Positions 45,406 through 55,765 of a stretch of 64,000 nt of DNA are shown piece after piece. The translations under genes were made by a program, and so were the position numbers. Positions within the stretch are counted from its first letter, which is position 1, and every line of letters starts with the position of its first letter. Source of the stretch: Harmonia axyridis (lineage: Eukaryota; Arthropoda; Insecta; Coleoptera; Coccinellidae). Below the pieces are notes generated by a model that worked only from the letters and a program-made list of their open reading frames with translations, was not told the origin of the DNA and did no database searches. Where the stretch lies: the NCBI RefSeq assembly GCF_914767665.1, contig NC_059502.1, positions 33,560,812 to 33,624,811 on the forward strand, given 5' to 3'.

Positions 45406-47670
45406 TATTTTGTGTTAATATGAAACGTTGATTCACTATGGGACATACGAAGTGCGTTCTTTGTGGAGAAACTCGCGAGTTGACTGAAATATCGTATAAC
45501 TGATTTGTTTTCATTTCCGCGCGCTTCTTGTCAAATTTGATATTTTCAAGCTGAATAATTTATATGGGAAATTATGAGTCCGGTCCTGGAATATTGAAAT
45601 GATTAATATCTATCTGACTCGACCTCAGCATGTGTCAATAACATCCCAAGTTTCAATAAATTCTGCCGATAAGTTTGATTCTGATGATTCAGTATTTCCA
45701 TGAATATGCAAACCCACCCTGTAGCTTTCTCAGGAAAGGCAGGAATTAATTCTTTGCAGTCAATCCGTTCTCACCGAGGCCTACTCTACCTCTGGTAAGA
45801 GTTACTCCTGGGCGCCCAGATGTTTCCAGATTTCCTCTATAATTTTTGTTAGTGTATGTGTGTCAATGCCAGTTTTATTCCAAATAAAATAAATAAACAA
45901 ATTACTGACATGAGTGAGAACAATCTTTGTTTACGGATAGGGGGATTGGTACAATAATAGGGGTTGTTCTTTGTTGTATTCAATTTACTGCATGTTTGAT
46001 GTATCTAAGCTGTTTTTTCTCCACTCCATTTTTAATGGCTTTCTCAATATGAATATGGTTGAATATTCTGTTACTTAAATGAATTTGGTTTTTACCAAAA
46101 CCCTTGAATTTGACATATTTCCAGGAAAGTGTGAAAAATGTACAATTATGTAAATACTACCAGAAGATCGGTCATATAAAACAACACTCTCGAACCAAAA
46201 TTTTTGGAAATCGTACGAACCGTTTGCGCGAGGTGTTTCTGCACATACCAAGTATCTTGGATAGCTACCCAATTTAACTTGAATTGCCAAGTAGTGTATT
46301 ATGTGCCATTGTATTTCGACAGGTCGAAATCACCTCAAATGCACTGTGCAATGAGTGCATGAGAAGTAATTTTCACGCAAATTACCACGCAACGTTCTTC
46401 TCTACTTTGTTATAAATATAGTTGTGTTTCTATTCAGCCACGTATAATAAACGATAAGGACTTCCCGTAAGAATGACTGTTCTAGTTGTATAGCAGATAA
46501 AGTTCAAACAATGCTTGTACCAAGATAACAGAAAATAGAGGTCTTTTTTAAAATGTCATCCTCAGTTTGGAATTTCTGCAAATTTCTATTGATTCCACAT
46601 ATTTAAATAATTAAGAGGGGTTTTTATCACGTGCTATTTTCGTGATCTCCCAAAGTTTAACTACTCCTCTGTCCTCAGCGTTTTTGAGATACCCACACCA
46701 CTATTCAGAATGAGTGAATCGATCTCAAACGTTACTCTGATTTATTGTCATTTTCTACCACATACCAGAATTTGAAATACGTTTTTACGTCTTAATTTTT
46801 GATTTTGGAATAACCGTTTTTTCAACCTTTGACACGATTTTTTGTATAACATTTTGATGTGAAAATTCATAGAGAAATAAATGTTTCTTTAGAAAGTTAA
46901 ATCATGCATATATTCATTCATGAATAGAAAATGCATCTTATTTTTTGTCCATTCCAAAAAAATAATGAATAAGGACTTTCACAATGACGAACTCATTAAA
47001 ATAATTGAGAGTGAAAATCTATGGTTACTAGTGTAAAATGAAGCGTATTAATTTTCGAACTGAACCCTGAAACGGTACTGACCCCTCTTAATAGGAAAAA
47101 TAAGTAGAGAGCTTGTTAATTAATCATCATAAAAATACAAAAAATCAGTGTCGTACTTTTTTTCTTTGTTGGATGTGATGCCCACTGATACGGCATTGTA
47201 CTTGAATTCAATCTAGTTGGGTCTCAAAAGGTGCTTCTTTATTTCAAATAACCGTATCAAATCGGTTTAATGATATTCATCATATTTTATAAACACCTTT
47301 TATTCTTGATTTTAAAGGAACGAAGCAACTTCGGATAATATGTATTCATTGAACTTTTTTTAAACAACCAAAGAACATCTCTCTGAAGCTTTGTACCTTA
47401 TTTAGGAAACACCCTGTATATAAGACCGGATGGATTGGATTGCGTTCTAAAGCACACCATATACGGTCAATATCATTGATCAGGTGTAGAAAGGTTTCTT
47501 TTAACTGTCTGAGTATGAAACCTTCCACAATAATTTGCGTAGCCTAAAACCGAACGACGATGAAACACATTTCCAACAGTAACATTTCTGATTTTACCAC
47601 AATCGAACTACGGCATTTGGAATCCGAACGTTACCCGAAAATTTCAAGTTTCTAGGTTTTTCCGTTCGAG
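45406..47670. other. Repeat-containing intergenic stretch
   Basis: Apart from the dispersed repeat at 45571-45812 no gene or RNA is recognised. A lone AACACCCTGTATATA transposon-end motif lies at about 47407-47421. Confidence 0.4.
45571..45812 (+). repeat. Dispersed repeat, copy 1 (pairs with 60341-60592)
   Basis: Shares blocks such as ATGAGTCCGGTCCTGGA, GCATCCCAAGTTTCAATA (here CATCCCAAGTTTCAATA), CACCCTGTAGCTTTCT and GTTACTCCTGGG with 60341-60592, in the same order and orientation, at roughly 80 percent identity by eye. No reading frame is conserved. Confidence 0.85.
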
Positions 47671-47730
47671 ACGAACAGACAGACGTTCTGTCTGTCTGTT
47701 CGTTTCACCCTATCTGTTCTAGATAGGGTG
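47671..47730. repeat. Two consecutive perfect hairpins sharing a GTTCT loop
   Basis: ACGAACAGACAGAC (47671-47684), loop GTTCT, GTCTGTCTGTTCGT (47690-47703). Two bases later comes CACCCTATCT (47706-47715), loop GTTCT, AGATAGGGTG (47721-47730). Both stems are perfect (14 and 10 bp). Confidence 0.95.
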
Positions 47731-47865
47731 ACTCTTGGATACTTAATACTTGGATACTACTCACTTAGCTCTCATGTTGTTTTTGTAACTACTCATTTAA
47801 CCAAACAGTCACTCTTTTAAATGAGCTACATCTGACATTCAGTCATTTGTAAAGAATGAAGAACA

Positions 47866-48010
47866 TTTTCATGCCTAGTGAACTGCAGGAGGAATCCATT
47901 CATACATTCTATTCTTGGCAATGTTCAGTAAAGAATGTGAAAACTATTTCTTCTCCTATGGATAATACATATTTCAAAACCTGATGATTGATCGGAATAT
48001 TCAGAATGAC
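47866..48010 (+). repeat. Dispersed repeat, copy 1 (pairs with 61632-61787)
   Basis: Shared with 61632-61787: TTTTCATGCCTAGTGAA, ACATTCTATTCTTGG, TTCAGTAAAGAATGTGAAAA, CTATTTCTTCT and ATATTCAGAATGAC in the same order and orientation. The second copy has an extra low-complexity ATTT stretch. Confidence 0.85.
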
Positions 48011-48051
48011 ATTTTTAGTTACAAATCTTTGTTAATTTTTTATCCAATTAT

Positions 48052-48130
48052 GGATTCACGGCTTGGCTTGATATTCAAGCCACTTGGCTCAAGCTCAAGT
48101 AGCTTGAACTTGACTTGATTTCAAGTTCAT
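48052..48130 (+). repeat. CTTGA-rich repeat half-element
   Basis: GGATTCACGGCTTGGCTTGA, then TATTCAAGCCACTTGGCTCA and further CAAG/CTTG words. It matches one arm of the larger foldback at 56490-56707. Confidence 0.75.
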
Positions 48131-48269
48131 GCTGACATGTTTTGAACAAAGCATGAAAACAACATTTCGAATGGCCATATTTGCGGAACCCCTCCATTTT
48201 TCCCATGAAAGAACCCAACCGCATCATTCAAAATCTGAACCTATATTGAAAATTTCAAATATGTTCTCG

Positions 48270-48703
48270 TAAGTAATTGCACAAGTGCATCAAAATTACC
48301 GATAATTTCGCATGACAGCGTGTTGTCATAAAAACTGCATGAGTTCATTTTCATTTTTGGAGAAAGAGCCCGACACCGAAGGTGGAGGGCTCTTTCTCCA
48401 AAAATGAAAATGACCGAATGCAGTTTTTCAAGGAAAACACGCTGGAATGCGAAATTATCCGGTCATTTTGATGCACGAGTGTAATTCGGGGGAATATTTC
48501 CCGAATAAACTGTTACATCACTTGTCAAACTGATGTAGAATGGAATTGCCATAGATTCGAACTGTGTAAGATGCATAGAAACTATGCATCTATGAACAGA
48601 ACAATTATCGCAGTGCAGTTTCGCTTCCTACAATGCAATTATCGCTGTAATTTTCGATAATTGTTCTCCAGATACATAGAATTTTTGACAGGAGGGAAAT
48701 ATT
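48270..48703 (+). repeat. 375-bp foldback repeat plus tail, single copy
   Basis: The unit at 48270-48644 (375 bp) and tail at 48645-48703 are nearly identical to 318-753. The hairpin spans about 48273-48488. The left junction again follows TCG (GTTCTCG then TAAGT). It lies directly upstream of the Tc1-like remnant and is probably an independent insertion. Confidence 0.9.
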
Positions 48704-48877
48704 CAAATTAAGCGCTTGATCCTCCAGATTGAATTTGGAGAAAAAAATCGTGAAGGTTTTTTCATGTAAACAATTTTTGTTACTTGAATATTGTAGTCGT
48801 TTTTTGCAAGTTTTTTAAATTTTACAACAAACCAGCTGTTCGAGGAGATCCAAAGTCGATGTTTAGTTGATGTTAAA

Positions 48878-49859
48878 ATGCCTAGAGCACGTGTACGCAG
48901 AATGTATCGCCAGCTAAGTGAATTTGAAAGTGGTCTACGGGAGGCGGGGTTGTCATTTCGAGAAATCGTTAACCGTACGCATAGAAATCCAACTACTGTT
49001 ATGAGATGTTGTCAAGCGTGTTTTGATAATGCTCAAAATCGAAGAAAAGTAGGCACCGGACGTCGAAGGAGCACAAATGAAGTTCAAGATCGACGTCTAA
49101 GGCCATTAAAGACCGATTTGCGACAACTCGATCACTAGCTGATGAGTTTACCGCCGGATAAGGTATTTTGTACTGCAGCATTATCGACCCCATTTTGTGT
49201 TACCTTTGACGGTTGAGCATCGCTGGCAACGATTACAGTGGTGCAGAGAACGCCAAAATTGGAATGTTAAATGGCATCAGATCGTCTTTTCTGATGAATC
49301 TCGATTCTCCTTGGGTGCACATGATGGCCGAAGAAGGGTTAGACCACATCGGGGAGATAGACGTGAACCTCACTTTAATGTTGAGCGTCATATCCACCGG
49401 ACCGTAGGCGTTATGGTATGGGGTACTATTGCACATGCAAGTAAGTCACCTTTTGTCTTTATTCGAGATAACATGACAGCATTGCGTTACCTTCAAGAAA
49501 TAGTTGAGCCATATGTTCTTCCGTACCTTTACCGGATCGAGAATTCAATATTTCAGCAAGATAAGGCCCGACCTCATGTTGCCAGAGTTAGTTTGAACTT
49601 TTTCGAAGCGATCCATTTGATTCTTTTGCTATGGCCGCCCAGATCCCCCGATCTTTCGCCTATAGAGCATGTTTGGAACATCATGGGTAGAAGGTTTGGA
49701 AATTTACCCTAATCCTCACGGACTTTGGCGGCTCAGAGACATGAAATACAGGTAGCTTGGAATAATATCCCTCAAGAAGAAATATACCATCTTATTGCAT
49801 CAATGCCGAGACGTGTTGGGGAGTGTATAGATAATCGCGGTGAACAAACACATTATTAA
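48878..49859 (+). pseudogene. Tc1-like DD34E transposase, inactivated
   Basis: The N-terminal part (48878-49104) has a helix-turn-helix region, MYRQLSEFESGLREAGLSFR then EIVNRTHRNPTTV, with a few residues apparently missing after SEFE. The frame shifts near 49105 (continuing as RFATTRSLADEF), then a short deletion and second shift near 49146 lead to VYRRIRYFVL and HYRPHFVLPLT. The catalytic domain follows: FSDESRF (first Asp), FQQDKARPHVA (second Asp) and SPDLSPIEHVW (Glu), with 34 residues between the second Asp and the Glu, the DD34E spacing of Tc1. An in-frame TAA at 49710 cuts off the last about 48 residues. Inverted terminal remnants: TTGAATTTGGAGAAAAAAA near 48739 and TTTTTTTCTCTAAATTTGAA near 49890. 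Confidence 0.9.
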
Positions 49860-50738
49860 TAAATTTATTAAAAAATTGTGAACCCTTCGTTTTTTTCTCT
49901 AAATTTGAATCATTTACTCCTTGCTATACTATCTTTGTTTTAACAAAAAAATTTAAACAGCTCCTTCTGGGTGTTTCAGTTTCTTTATCAATTAGGTATA
50001 TCTCATTGGATGAATATGAGTAAGATTTAGTTTTCTAAGAACTAGGAACTATTCGTCGCCGGCTATATCCCGTGGTGTGAGTTATTGTCAAACCTTTCAG
50101 GCTCATTCTTTTTACATATGTTTTACTAGATTTCTTTGACATTGCGACCTAGCTCACAGTACAAGTTCCAAGGTAGTTTGGTAGCTGGTAGCAAGGTTCA
50201 CGCTGCCAGATAAATTCGGTAAACCGGAGTGTTGTTATTTACCTACAGGTGAGCTCGGATGGCCAAATTCTTCAATTCTTGAAAGCGAAATAAACATTTA
50301 GTTTTCGAACGATTCCGATAGTGACTGAAAATGAAAATAAAATGTGTTTGTTCCGGCTCGAAGCTGTCTCCATACTTATCAAGCTCAGCCAGTGTCGCGT
50401 TGCTCTCAATCACTGTTTACAAATCGCACGGTCCTGATAATTCTTCGGATTATCGGATCAGTCGTTTCGGTCTTCTTCTCGTCTACCGCGTGTCTCAACG
50501 TTTCTTTCCTCCTTGTGAGTCATCCAGATAGAGAGAGGGAAAGCTGACGAGAGCGCAGGGCGTCAAGGACCAAGGAGAAAATTTTCGCATTGAACGCTAC
50601 AGGTTGCCCCACGCTGCATCCTTACGGTATTGTGGAAACGGAACAAAACAAGTCAGTCGGTCCGTATGCCGGTAACCGGTGCGTTTACGGCTGATATTTT
50701 GAGAAGCATTCGGGTTTTTGTCACGGGCGAAGGTAATT

Positions 50739-50773
50739 TCAGTGCGTTTTGTACGATCGGAACGTCAAGTTCG
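50739..50773 (+). promoter_or_regulatory. Candidate core promoter (Inr + DPE), start at about 50741
   Basis: TTTCAGTGCG places an initiator A at 50741, and AGTTCG occupies +28 to +33 (50768-50773), fitting the RGWYV downstream promoter element at the required spacing. The surrounding 50.3-50.9 kb is GC- and CpG-rich compared with the window, as at 10.5-11.1 kb. Other TCAGT words in the block lack such spacing or were not checked exhaustively. Confidence 0.35.
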
Positions 50774-50887
50774 ATAACTGATTGTATCTATGGGTCAAAT
50801 GACTCACGTGCCTCGATAATTCGTATTGTGTGTTTTTTTGTCGCTTCGAATCGTTTTATTCGAAGTTAGTCGTGTCGATTGTGAATT
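50741..50887 (+). other. Possible non-coding first exon of an unidentified gene
   Basis: Starts at the Inr match and ends at GAATT followed by a strong donor, GTAAGT (50888-50893). No coding frame of interest is present. If real, its intron begins at 50888, contains the LINE insertion and the tandem duplication, and the downstream exons are beyond the window or unrecognised. The last 100 bp of the exon and the donor are missing from the tandem copy at 55031. Confidence 0.3.
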
Positions 50888-50957
50888 GTAAGTTCGCATT
50901 AATTTTTAGTTTCAAATTAGCATTACGGATTCTTGTAAATACTCATTTATACACGAC

Positions 50958-51071
50958 AGGAGAGAGCAAAAACTGGTAACAACAGAACCAAAGCAGTCAT
51001 CAGGTAGTGGAGTTGTCAAGAAAGAACAAAAAGCTGATAACAGTGGAAAGAAAGGAAAGAAGGGAGGTTAG
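50958..51071 (+). pseudogene. C-terminal remnant of LINE ORF1
   Basis: From the left insertion boundary a frame is open for 37 codons to TAG at 51069, with a Lys/Gly-rich end (KADNSGKKGKKGG). Its frame begins exactly at the insertion breakpoint, which fits a 5'-truncated element cut within ORF1, the nucleic-acid-binding Gag-like protein of LINEs. The remaining piece is too short to show a domain. Confidence 0.6.
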
Positions 51072-51127
51072 AAGAGCTAAGGTAAACTACTCTTTATTCA
51101 TCTATTTTAAGTTTTAATTGTATATAC

Positions 51128-54046
51128 ATGGATCAATTCTTGAGGGATTTTGAGGGGGAAACACATAAAGCAGAATATATAGATTATGTTGGGGATCTCA
51201 AACATTATAACATAGAATCAAAATTTAAAATCATTCACAATAATATCAGAAGTATCGACAGGAATTTTGACGAGTTCAAATTAATGTTGAGAACATATAC
51301 AGATGATTTTCATGTGATTGTTTTAACGGAAACATTTATGATAGATAACGTGGATCTTTATAAAATCGAAGGATACACATACATGTATAATTATGGAACT
51401 TTCAACAAAAATGACGGGGTTGTGATATATATCAGGAACGATTTGATGTTTAACGGAAAGATAATAAGTATAGGAGAAATTAAAGCGGTGGAACTAGACC
51501 TTGTATTCGAAATGAAAAAACTTAAAATAACAGGAATCTATCGTTCTCCAAAAGGATGTCCAAAAAAGTTCAATAGAGACTTAGCTGAATACATTGGAAC
51601 AACAACAAGTAATAATAGTACGTGGGATTATCATTTAATTGTAGGAGATATTAACATTGATCTTTTAACGAATAATGAAATAGTTGATGAATACATGAAT
51701 GTCTTTAGTTTTTTTGGATATAAATCCTATATAAATAATGTAACTAGGCCTTCTAGTGGTAGTTGCCTTGACCATATATTTCTGAGATATCGCCAATCTG
51801 TTGTAAATCAGAATAGATCGTTTATTATTCGTACGGACATCACTGATCATTATGCAATTAGTTTATGCCTCAACCTGAAAGAAAAACCTCCCGAAAAAAT
51901 TATTAAATATAAAACTTATATTGATTATCAGAAATTAAAAAATGATTTAAAGGAAATTGATTGGCACGAATTGATAAAAAATAAAGATGTAGACTCATTC
52001 GCAGAATTGTTTATTGATTTATTAAAACATTACACACAGAAACATACAACAAAAATTGAGTTGAGCCATAGGAAATCTGGGAGAAGCAACTGGATCACTC
52101 AGGGATTACTAAAAGCCATAAACAGAAAAAACTATTTATACAAGGAAATGATGAAATATCCATACAATACTGAGTTGAAACAACAATATACAAGATACAG
52201 AAATATTTTACACAAGTTGATCAGGAATGCTAAAAGAGATTACATGAACACCTTTGTCACGAAATATACTTCAGCAACAAAATCACTTTGGTCTTACGTG
52301 GATAACCTCTGCGGTAGATCCAAACCTGAAACAGAAATAAAATCTATCATTAATAATGAAGGACAGGAAGTAACAAACACGGAACAAATTGTAGAGGAAT
52401 TCGGAAGATATTACAACGAAGTAGGTAAGAAGCTAGCAGATAAAATACCTTATAGTTTAGAAAAGAAAGAGGGTGAAATTTTTTATAATGAAACATTTTT
52501 TCTATTCCCAACAAGTTCAAATGAAGTGAAAGAAGTGATACAAAAACAAAAAAACGGAGGATCTCCTGGCGTTGATGGAATTAGATCAGAACTGCTGAAA
52601 AATATTCAAGAAGAAATAGTTGAACCCCTTGTATTAATGACGAATATGTGTTTCGAGTCAGCTAAGTTTCCTAGAATTTTCAAAGTAGGGGTTATCAAAC
52701 CAATTTTTAAATCAGGAGAAAAGGACAAGATGACAAATTATAGACCGATATGTCTTATATCGAATGTAGCCAAAATTGTAGAGAAATTATTGAAGATCAG
52801 AATTGTCAAGTTCCTAGAAAAAAATAAAATTATATCTGAACACCAGTACGGTTTCAGAGAAGGTAAATCGACTGAAGATGCGATTAGGAGAATGATAGCG
52901 AGGATATACGGTTGGTTAGATGGTAGAAAAACTGGTCTGTGTGTCTTTGTAGACCTTGAAAAAGCCTTCGATACTGTTTCACACAAAAAACTTTTAGATA
53001 AACTCTACCGAAACGGCTTCCGGGGTAAATCATATGAATTATTGAAAAGCTATTTAACTGATAGAGTCCAATTTGTAAAAATAAAGGATTATTCTAGTAA
53101 GGTGAGGAACATCGAATGTGGAGTACCCCAAGGAACAGTGATGGGACCAATATTGTTCTTAGTTTATATGAATGGTTTATTACAAATGGAGAAGAAAGGT
53201 GAGGTTATCAGTTTTGCGGATGACACTGCCATATTGTACGAGGGAAATTCTTGGCAAGAACTGAAATCTGAGTCTGAAAAAGACCTTTTCAAAATAAAAC
53301 GGTGGTTTGAGATGAATGAATTAACAATGAACGTAAAAAAAACAAAGTACTTACCGTTTACTTCCTATGAGTCAGGTCTTCCGAACTTGGGTCCTCTGAA
53401 AGTCAACGATTGCACAATTATACCCGAAACTGACTCCATCAAGTATCTCGGCATTACCATCGATAGACATCTAAAATGGAACTTACATATAGACAATTTG
53501 GTAAGAAAACTTAGATGCCTTCTATCAAAGTTTAGATACCTTAAAAAGTATTTGGAAATAGAAAGGCTAATGCAGATATATAATGCTCTATGCCAATCGC
53601 TGATAAAGTATGGAATTATTGCCTGGGGTGGAGCGTACGAATGTCATATAAAAAGAGTAGAAGTGGTCCAGAAATGGTTGCTCCGTGTAATCTACGGAAA
53701 GCCCCATTTGTTTCCTTCAGACGAATTATACTTCTTATCGCGGGCAATGAATCCTCAACAGTTATTTGTATCCCAGATATTAACGGCCATCTGTTCTAGA
53801 AGAATACAACTCACATTAAGACAAACCGATTGCAGTTATGAAACAAGAAGTAAGATAATTCACGTGATTCCTAGAGCAGAAAAGCGAATTGGACAAAGAT
53901 GCTTCACATACCTGGCTCCACGCATTTATAGTATGATCCCGAAGAACCTGAAAGACATAAGACACAATAAGAAGCAACAAATTATGATAAAGAAATGGAT
54001 TTTTGAAAAAGGAAGAAAATATATTCAATCCATAATCAATGGTTGA
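51128..54046 (+). CDS. LINE ORF2: endonuclease and reverse transcriptase, 972 residues
   Basis: An uninterrupted frame. The N-terminal AP-type endonuclease nicks target DNA: HNNIRSID, VIVLTETF (catalytic Glu68), GIYRSPKG, LIVGDINID, CLDHIFLR and ITDHYAISL are all present. The reverse transcriptase follows: GGSPGVDGIRSELL, NYRPICLIS, QYGFREGKSTEDAI, VFVDLEKAFDTV, GVPQGTVMGPILF and the catalytic FADD (696-699). Then come a thumb-like LGITIDRHLKWN segment and a basic C-terminal tail. No RNase H domain or CCHC knuckle is evident. All catalytic motifs are intact, so it could still act in trans or be recently inserted. ATG at 51128 is the first in the frame and follows the ORF1 stop by 56 bp. A decayed relative lies at 43430-45405. 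Confidence 0.95.
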   Translation: MDQFLRDFEGETHKAEYIDYVGDLKHYNIESKFKIIHNNIRSIDRNFDEFKLMLRTYTDDFHVIVLTETFMIDNVDLYKIEGYTYMYNYGTFNKNDGVVIYIRNDLMFNGKIISIGEIKAVELDLVFEMKKLKITGIYRSPKGCPKKFNRDLAEYIGTTTSNNSTWDYHLIVGDINIDLLTNNEIVDEYMNVFSFFGYKSYINNVTRPSSGSCLDHIFLRYRQSVVNQNRSFIIRTDITDHYAISLCLNLKEKPPEKIIKYKTYIDYQKLKNDLKEIDWHELIKNKDVDSFAELFIDLLKHYTQKHTTKIELSHRKSGRSNWITQGLLKAINRKNYLYKEMMKYPYNTELKQQYTRYRNILHKLIRNAKRDYMNTFVTKYTSATKSLWSYVDNLCGRSKPETEIKSIINNEGQEVTNTEQIVEEFGRYYNEVGKKLADKIPYSLEKKEGEIFYNETFFLFPTSSNEVKEVIQKQKNGGSPGVDGIRSELLKNIQEEIVEPLVLMTNMCFESAKFPRIFKVGVIKPIFKSGEKDKMTNYRPICLISNVAKIVEKLLKIRIVKFLEKNKIISEHQYGFREGKSTEDAIRRMIARIYGWLDGRKTGLCVFVDLEKAFDTVSHKKLLDKLYRNGFRGKSYELLKSYLTDRVQFVKIKDYSSKVRNIECGVPQGTVMGPILFLVYMNGLLQMEKKGEVISFADDTAILYEGNSWQELKSESEKDLFKIKRWFEMNELTMNVKKTKYLPFTSYESGLPNLGPLKVNDCTIIPETDSIKYLGITIDRHLKWNLHIDNLVRKLRCLLSKFRYLKKYLEIERLMQIYNALCQSLIKYGIIAWGGAYECHIKRVEVVQKWLLRVIYGKPHLFPSDELYFLSRAMNPQQLFVSQILTAICSRRIQLTLRQTDCSYETRSKIIHVIPRAEKRIGQRCFTYLAPRIYSMIPKNLKDIRHNKKQQIMIKKWIFEKGRKYIQSIING

Positions 54047-54336
54047 ATCATGGATGAAACCTCATATCCAAGGATTCCTGCCTACCTTAGATCGGCCTCT
54101 AGATGATGCACCGGTAATCCTCAACTGCATGTCACCAAGGTTACAACACTAAAGAGTCATCACTGAGTTCTCGACACTTCAAGTTATCCTCATTTTGATC
54201 AATTCCATTGTTTATTCAGTTTTTGTTCAGAATTAGATTTATTTCAAATGTGGCTATTGTAATATTGTTCATATGTTAATTGTATATCGCGTACAGGCTT
54301 CAGCCTCTGCGATTTATGTTTATGTCACAATAAACT

Positions 54337-54357
54337 ATTATTATTATTATTATTATT
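54337..54357 (+). repeat. TTA/ATT microsatellite tail of the LINE
   Basis: About seven ATT units directly follow the AATAAA at 54330 and end at the 3' insertion boundary. This is the template-slippage type of LINE 3' tail, also seen on the decayed copy near 45380. Confidence 0.9.
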
Positions 54358-55765
54358 ATCTGAAGCTTTGTGAAGGTAAAAGTTTGCCTTGAGATTCATT
54401 TGGAGATTTTCGTTTAAGTTTAAGGACGCACTTCTTTATAAGGATCTGAGTTTGAAAACTCGAAGAAGTGGAACCACAACAAATTTGACACATGCTATAC
54501 TATATTGTTTCGCGTAGATAATTCAACATTTATGGAAAACTGGTAGTACCATAACATTCTAAACTTCAGCTATGTATTCAAATAGCTTAAGCCAAGGTTG
54601 TCGTTTTTTCCCTCTTGAACGATTTATGACAAATCACAAACAAAAATTTGGAAAATTGAAATGATATACATATTCGATGACATCATACTTTTGATTTTTA
54701 TTTATGTGTATGGGAATTTTTTCATTTGATCTTCAGATTAACCTTTGAAGCACATGAGTCATCATTTCGAGCTATAGCAATGCATCAGATTTTTGTACAA
54801 ATTTCATGCGAAAAGTTGTTCGATCCTCCATCTAGAATGAGGCATTTTCAATTTAGTATTCTCAAGAATAAAGCAAGTTTTTCCCCGAAAAGCAATTTTT
54901 CAATTGCTATATCGTACAGCTCGAGAATACCGAAGGCTGAAAATGTAGAAATCAATTTTGAAAATTATTCCATACAATTCTCAAATTTGAACTCTATTTT
55001 TATACCCATTTGTTATGGTTATGACCATTTTCTATGGTTCAAATGACTCACGTTTTTTTAATTTTTAGTTTTAAATTAGCATTACGGATTCTTGTAAATA
55101 CTCATTTGTACACGACATCTGAAGCTTTGTAAAAGTAAAATTTTGCCTTGAGATTCATTTGGAGATTTTCGTTTAAGTTTAAGGACGCACTTCTTTATAA
55201 GGATCTGAGTTTAAAAATTCTAAGAAGTGGAACCACAACAAATTTAACACATGCTATACTAGGTATATTGTTTCGCGTAGATAATTCAACATTTATGAAA
55301 AACTGGTAGTACCATAACATTCTAAACTTCAGCTATGTATTCAAATAGCTTAAGCCAAGGTTGTCGTTTTTCTCTCTTGAACGATTTATGACAAAATACA
55401 AACAAAAATTTGGAAAATCAAAATTTTTGAGACTAGCAGAAATGATATCCACAATCGATGTCATCATACTTTTTATTTTTTTTTGTATATGTAAATTTTT
55501 TTATTTGATCTTTAGATCTTTGAAGCACATGAGTCATCATTTCGAGATATAGCAATGCAACAGATTTCTGTACAAATTTCATGCGAGCAGTTGTTCGATC
55601 CTCCATCTAGAATGAGGAATTTTCAATTCAGTATTCTAAAGAATAAAGCAATTTTTCAATTGCTATATGGTACAGCTCGAGAATACCGAAGGCTGAAAAT
55701 GATTCCATACCATTCTCAAATTTGATCTCTATTTTTTTACCCATTTGTTATGGTTATGACCATTT

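Larger units (their letters stand above)
50958..54357 (+). mobile_element. 5'-truncated LINE insertion with intact ORF2
   Basis: A 3.4-kb insertion defined precisely by an adjacent empty-site copy: GTACACGAC joined directly to ATCTGAAGC at 55108-55125 corresponds to ACACGAC (ending 50957) and ATCTGAAGC (starting 54358) here. It contains the last 37 codons of ORF1, a 56-bp spacer, the full ORF2, a 3' UTR with AATAAA and a TTA/ATT repeat tail (54337-54357). No clear target-site duplication is seen. It is a CR1/Jockey-like non-LTR retrotransposon (clade not settled). Confidence 0.9.
50787..55765 (+). repeat. Tandem duplication split by the LINE insertion
   Basis: Unit 1 is 50787-50957 plus 54358-55030 (LINE removed, about 844 bp). 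Unit 2 is 55031-55765 (about 735 bp), directly adjoining. Matching blocks include CAAATGACTCACG, AGCATTACGGATTCTTGTAA, GATTCATTTGGAGATTTTCG, AAGGACGCACTTCTTTATAA and GGTTATGACCATTT. Unit 2 lacks about 90 bp corresponding to about 50809-50900 and has small deletions near 55645. Frames that seem open in unit 1 (54726-55046) are not conserved in unit 2, so the duplicate is non-coding. Confidence 0.9.

Noticed and set aside
46316..46333. Short palindrome ATTTCGACAGGTCGAAAT
   Set aside because: Eight-bp arms with a 2-bp centre are expected several times by chance in 64 kb, and no context supports function.
50331..50869. Several open frames in the GC-rich block at 50.3-50.9 kb
   Set aside because: GC-rich leader sequence is open by chance. 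The frames overlap, lack domains and do not end at the GTAAGT donor in a meaningful way.
54726..55046. 106-codon frame in the duplicated region
   Set aside because: The frame is not kept in the tandem copy at 55503-55760, which has deletions of non-codon length, so it is not under coding constraint.
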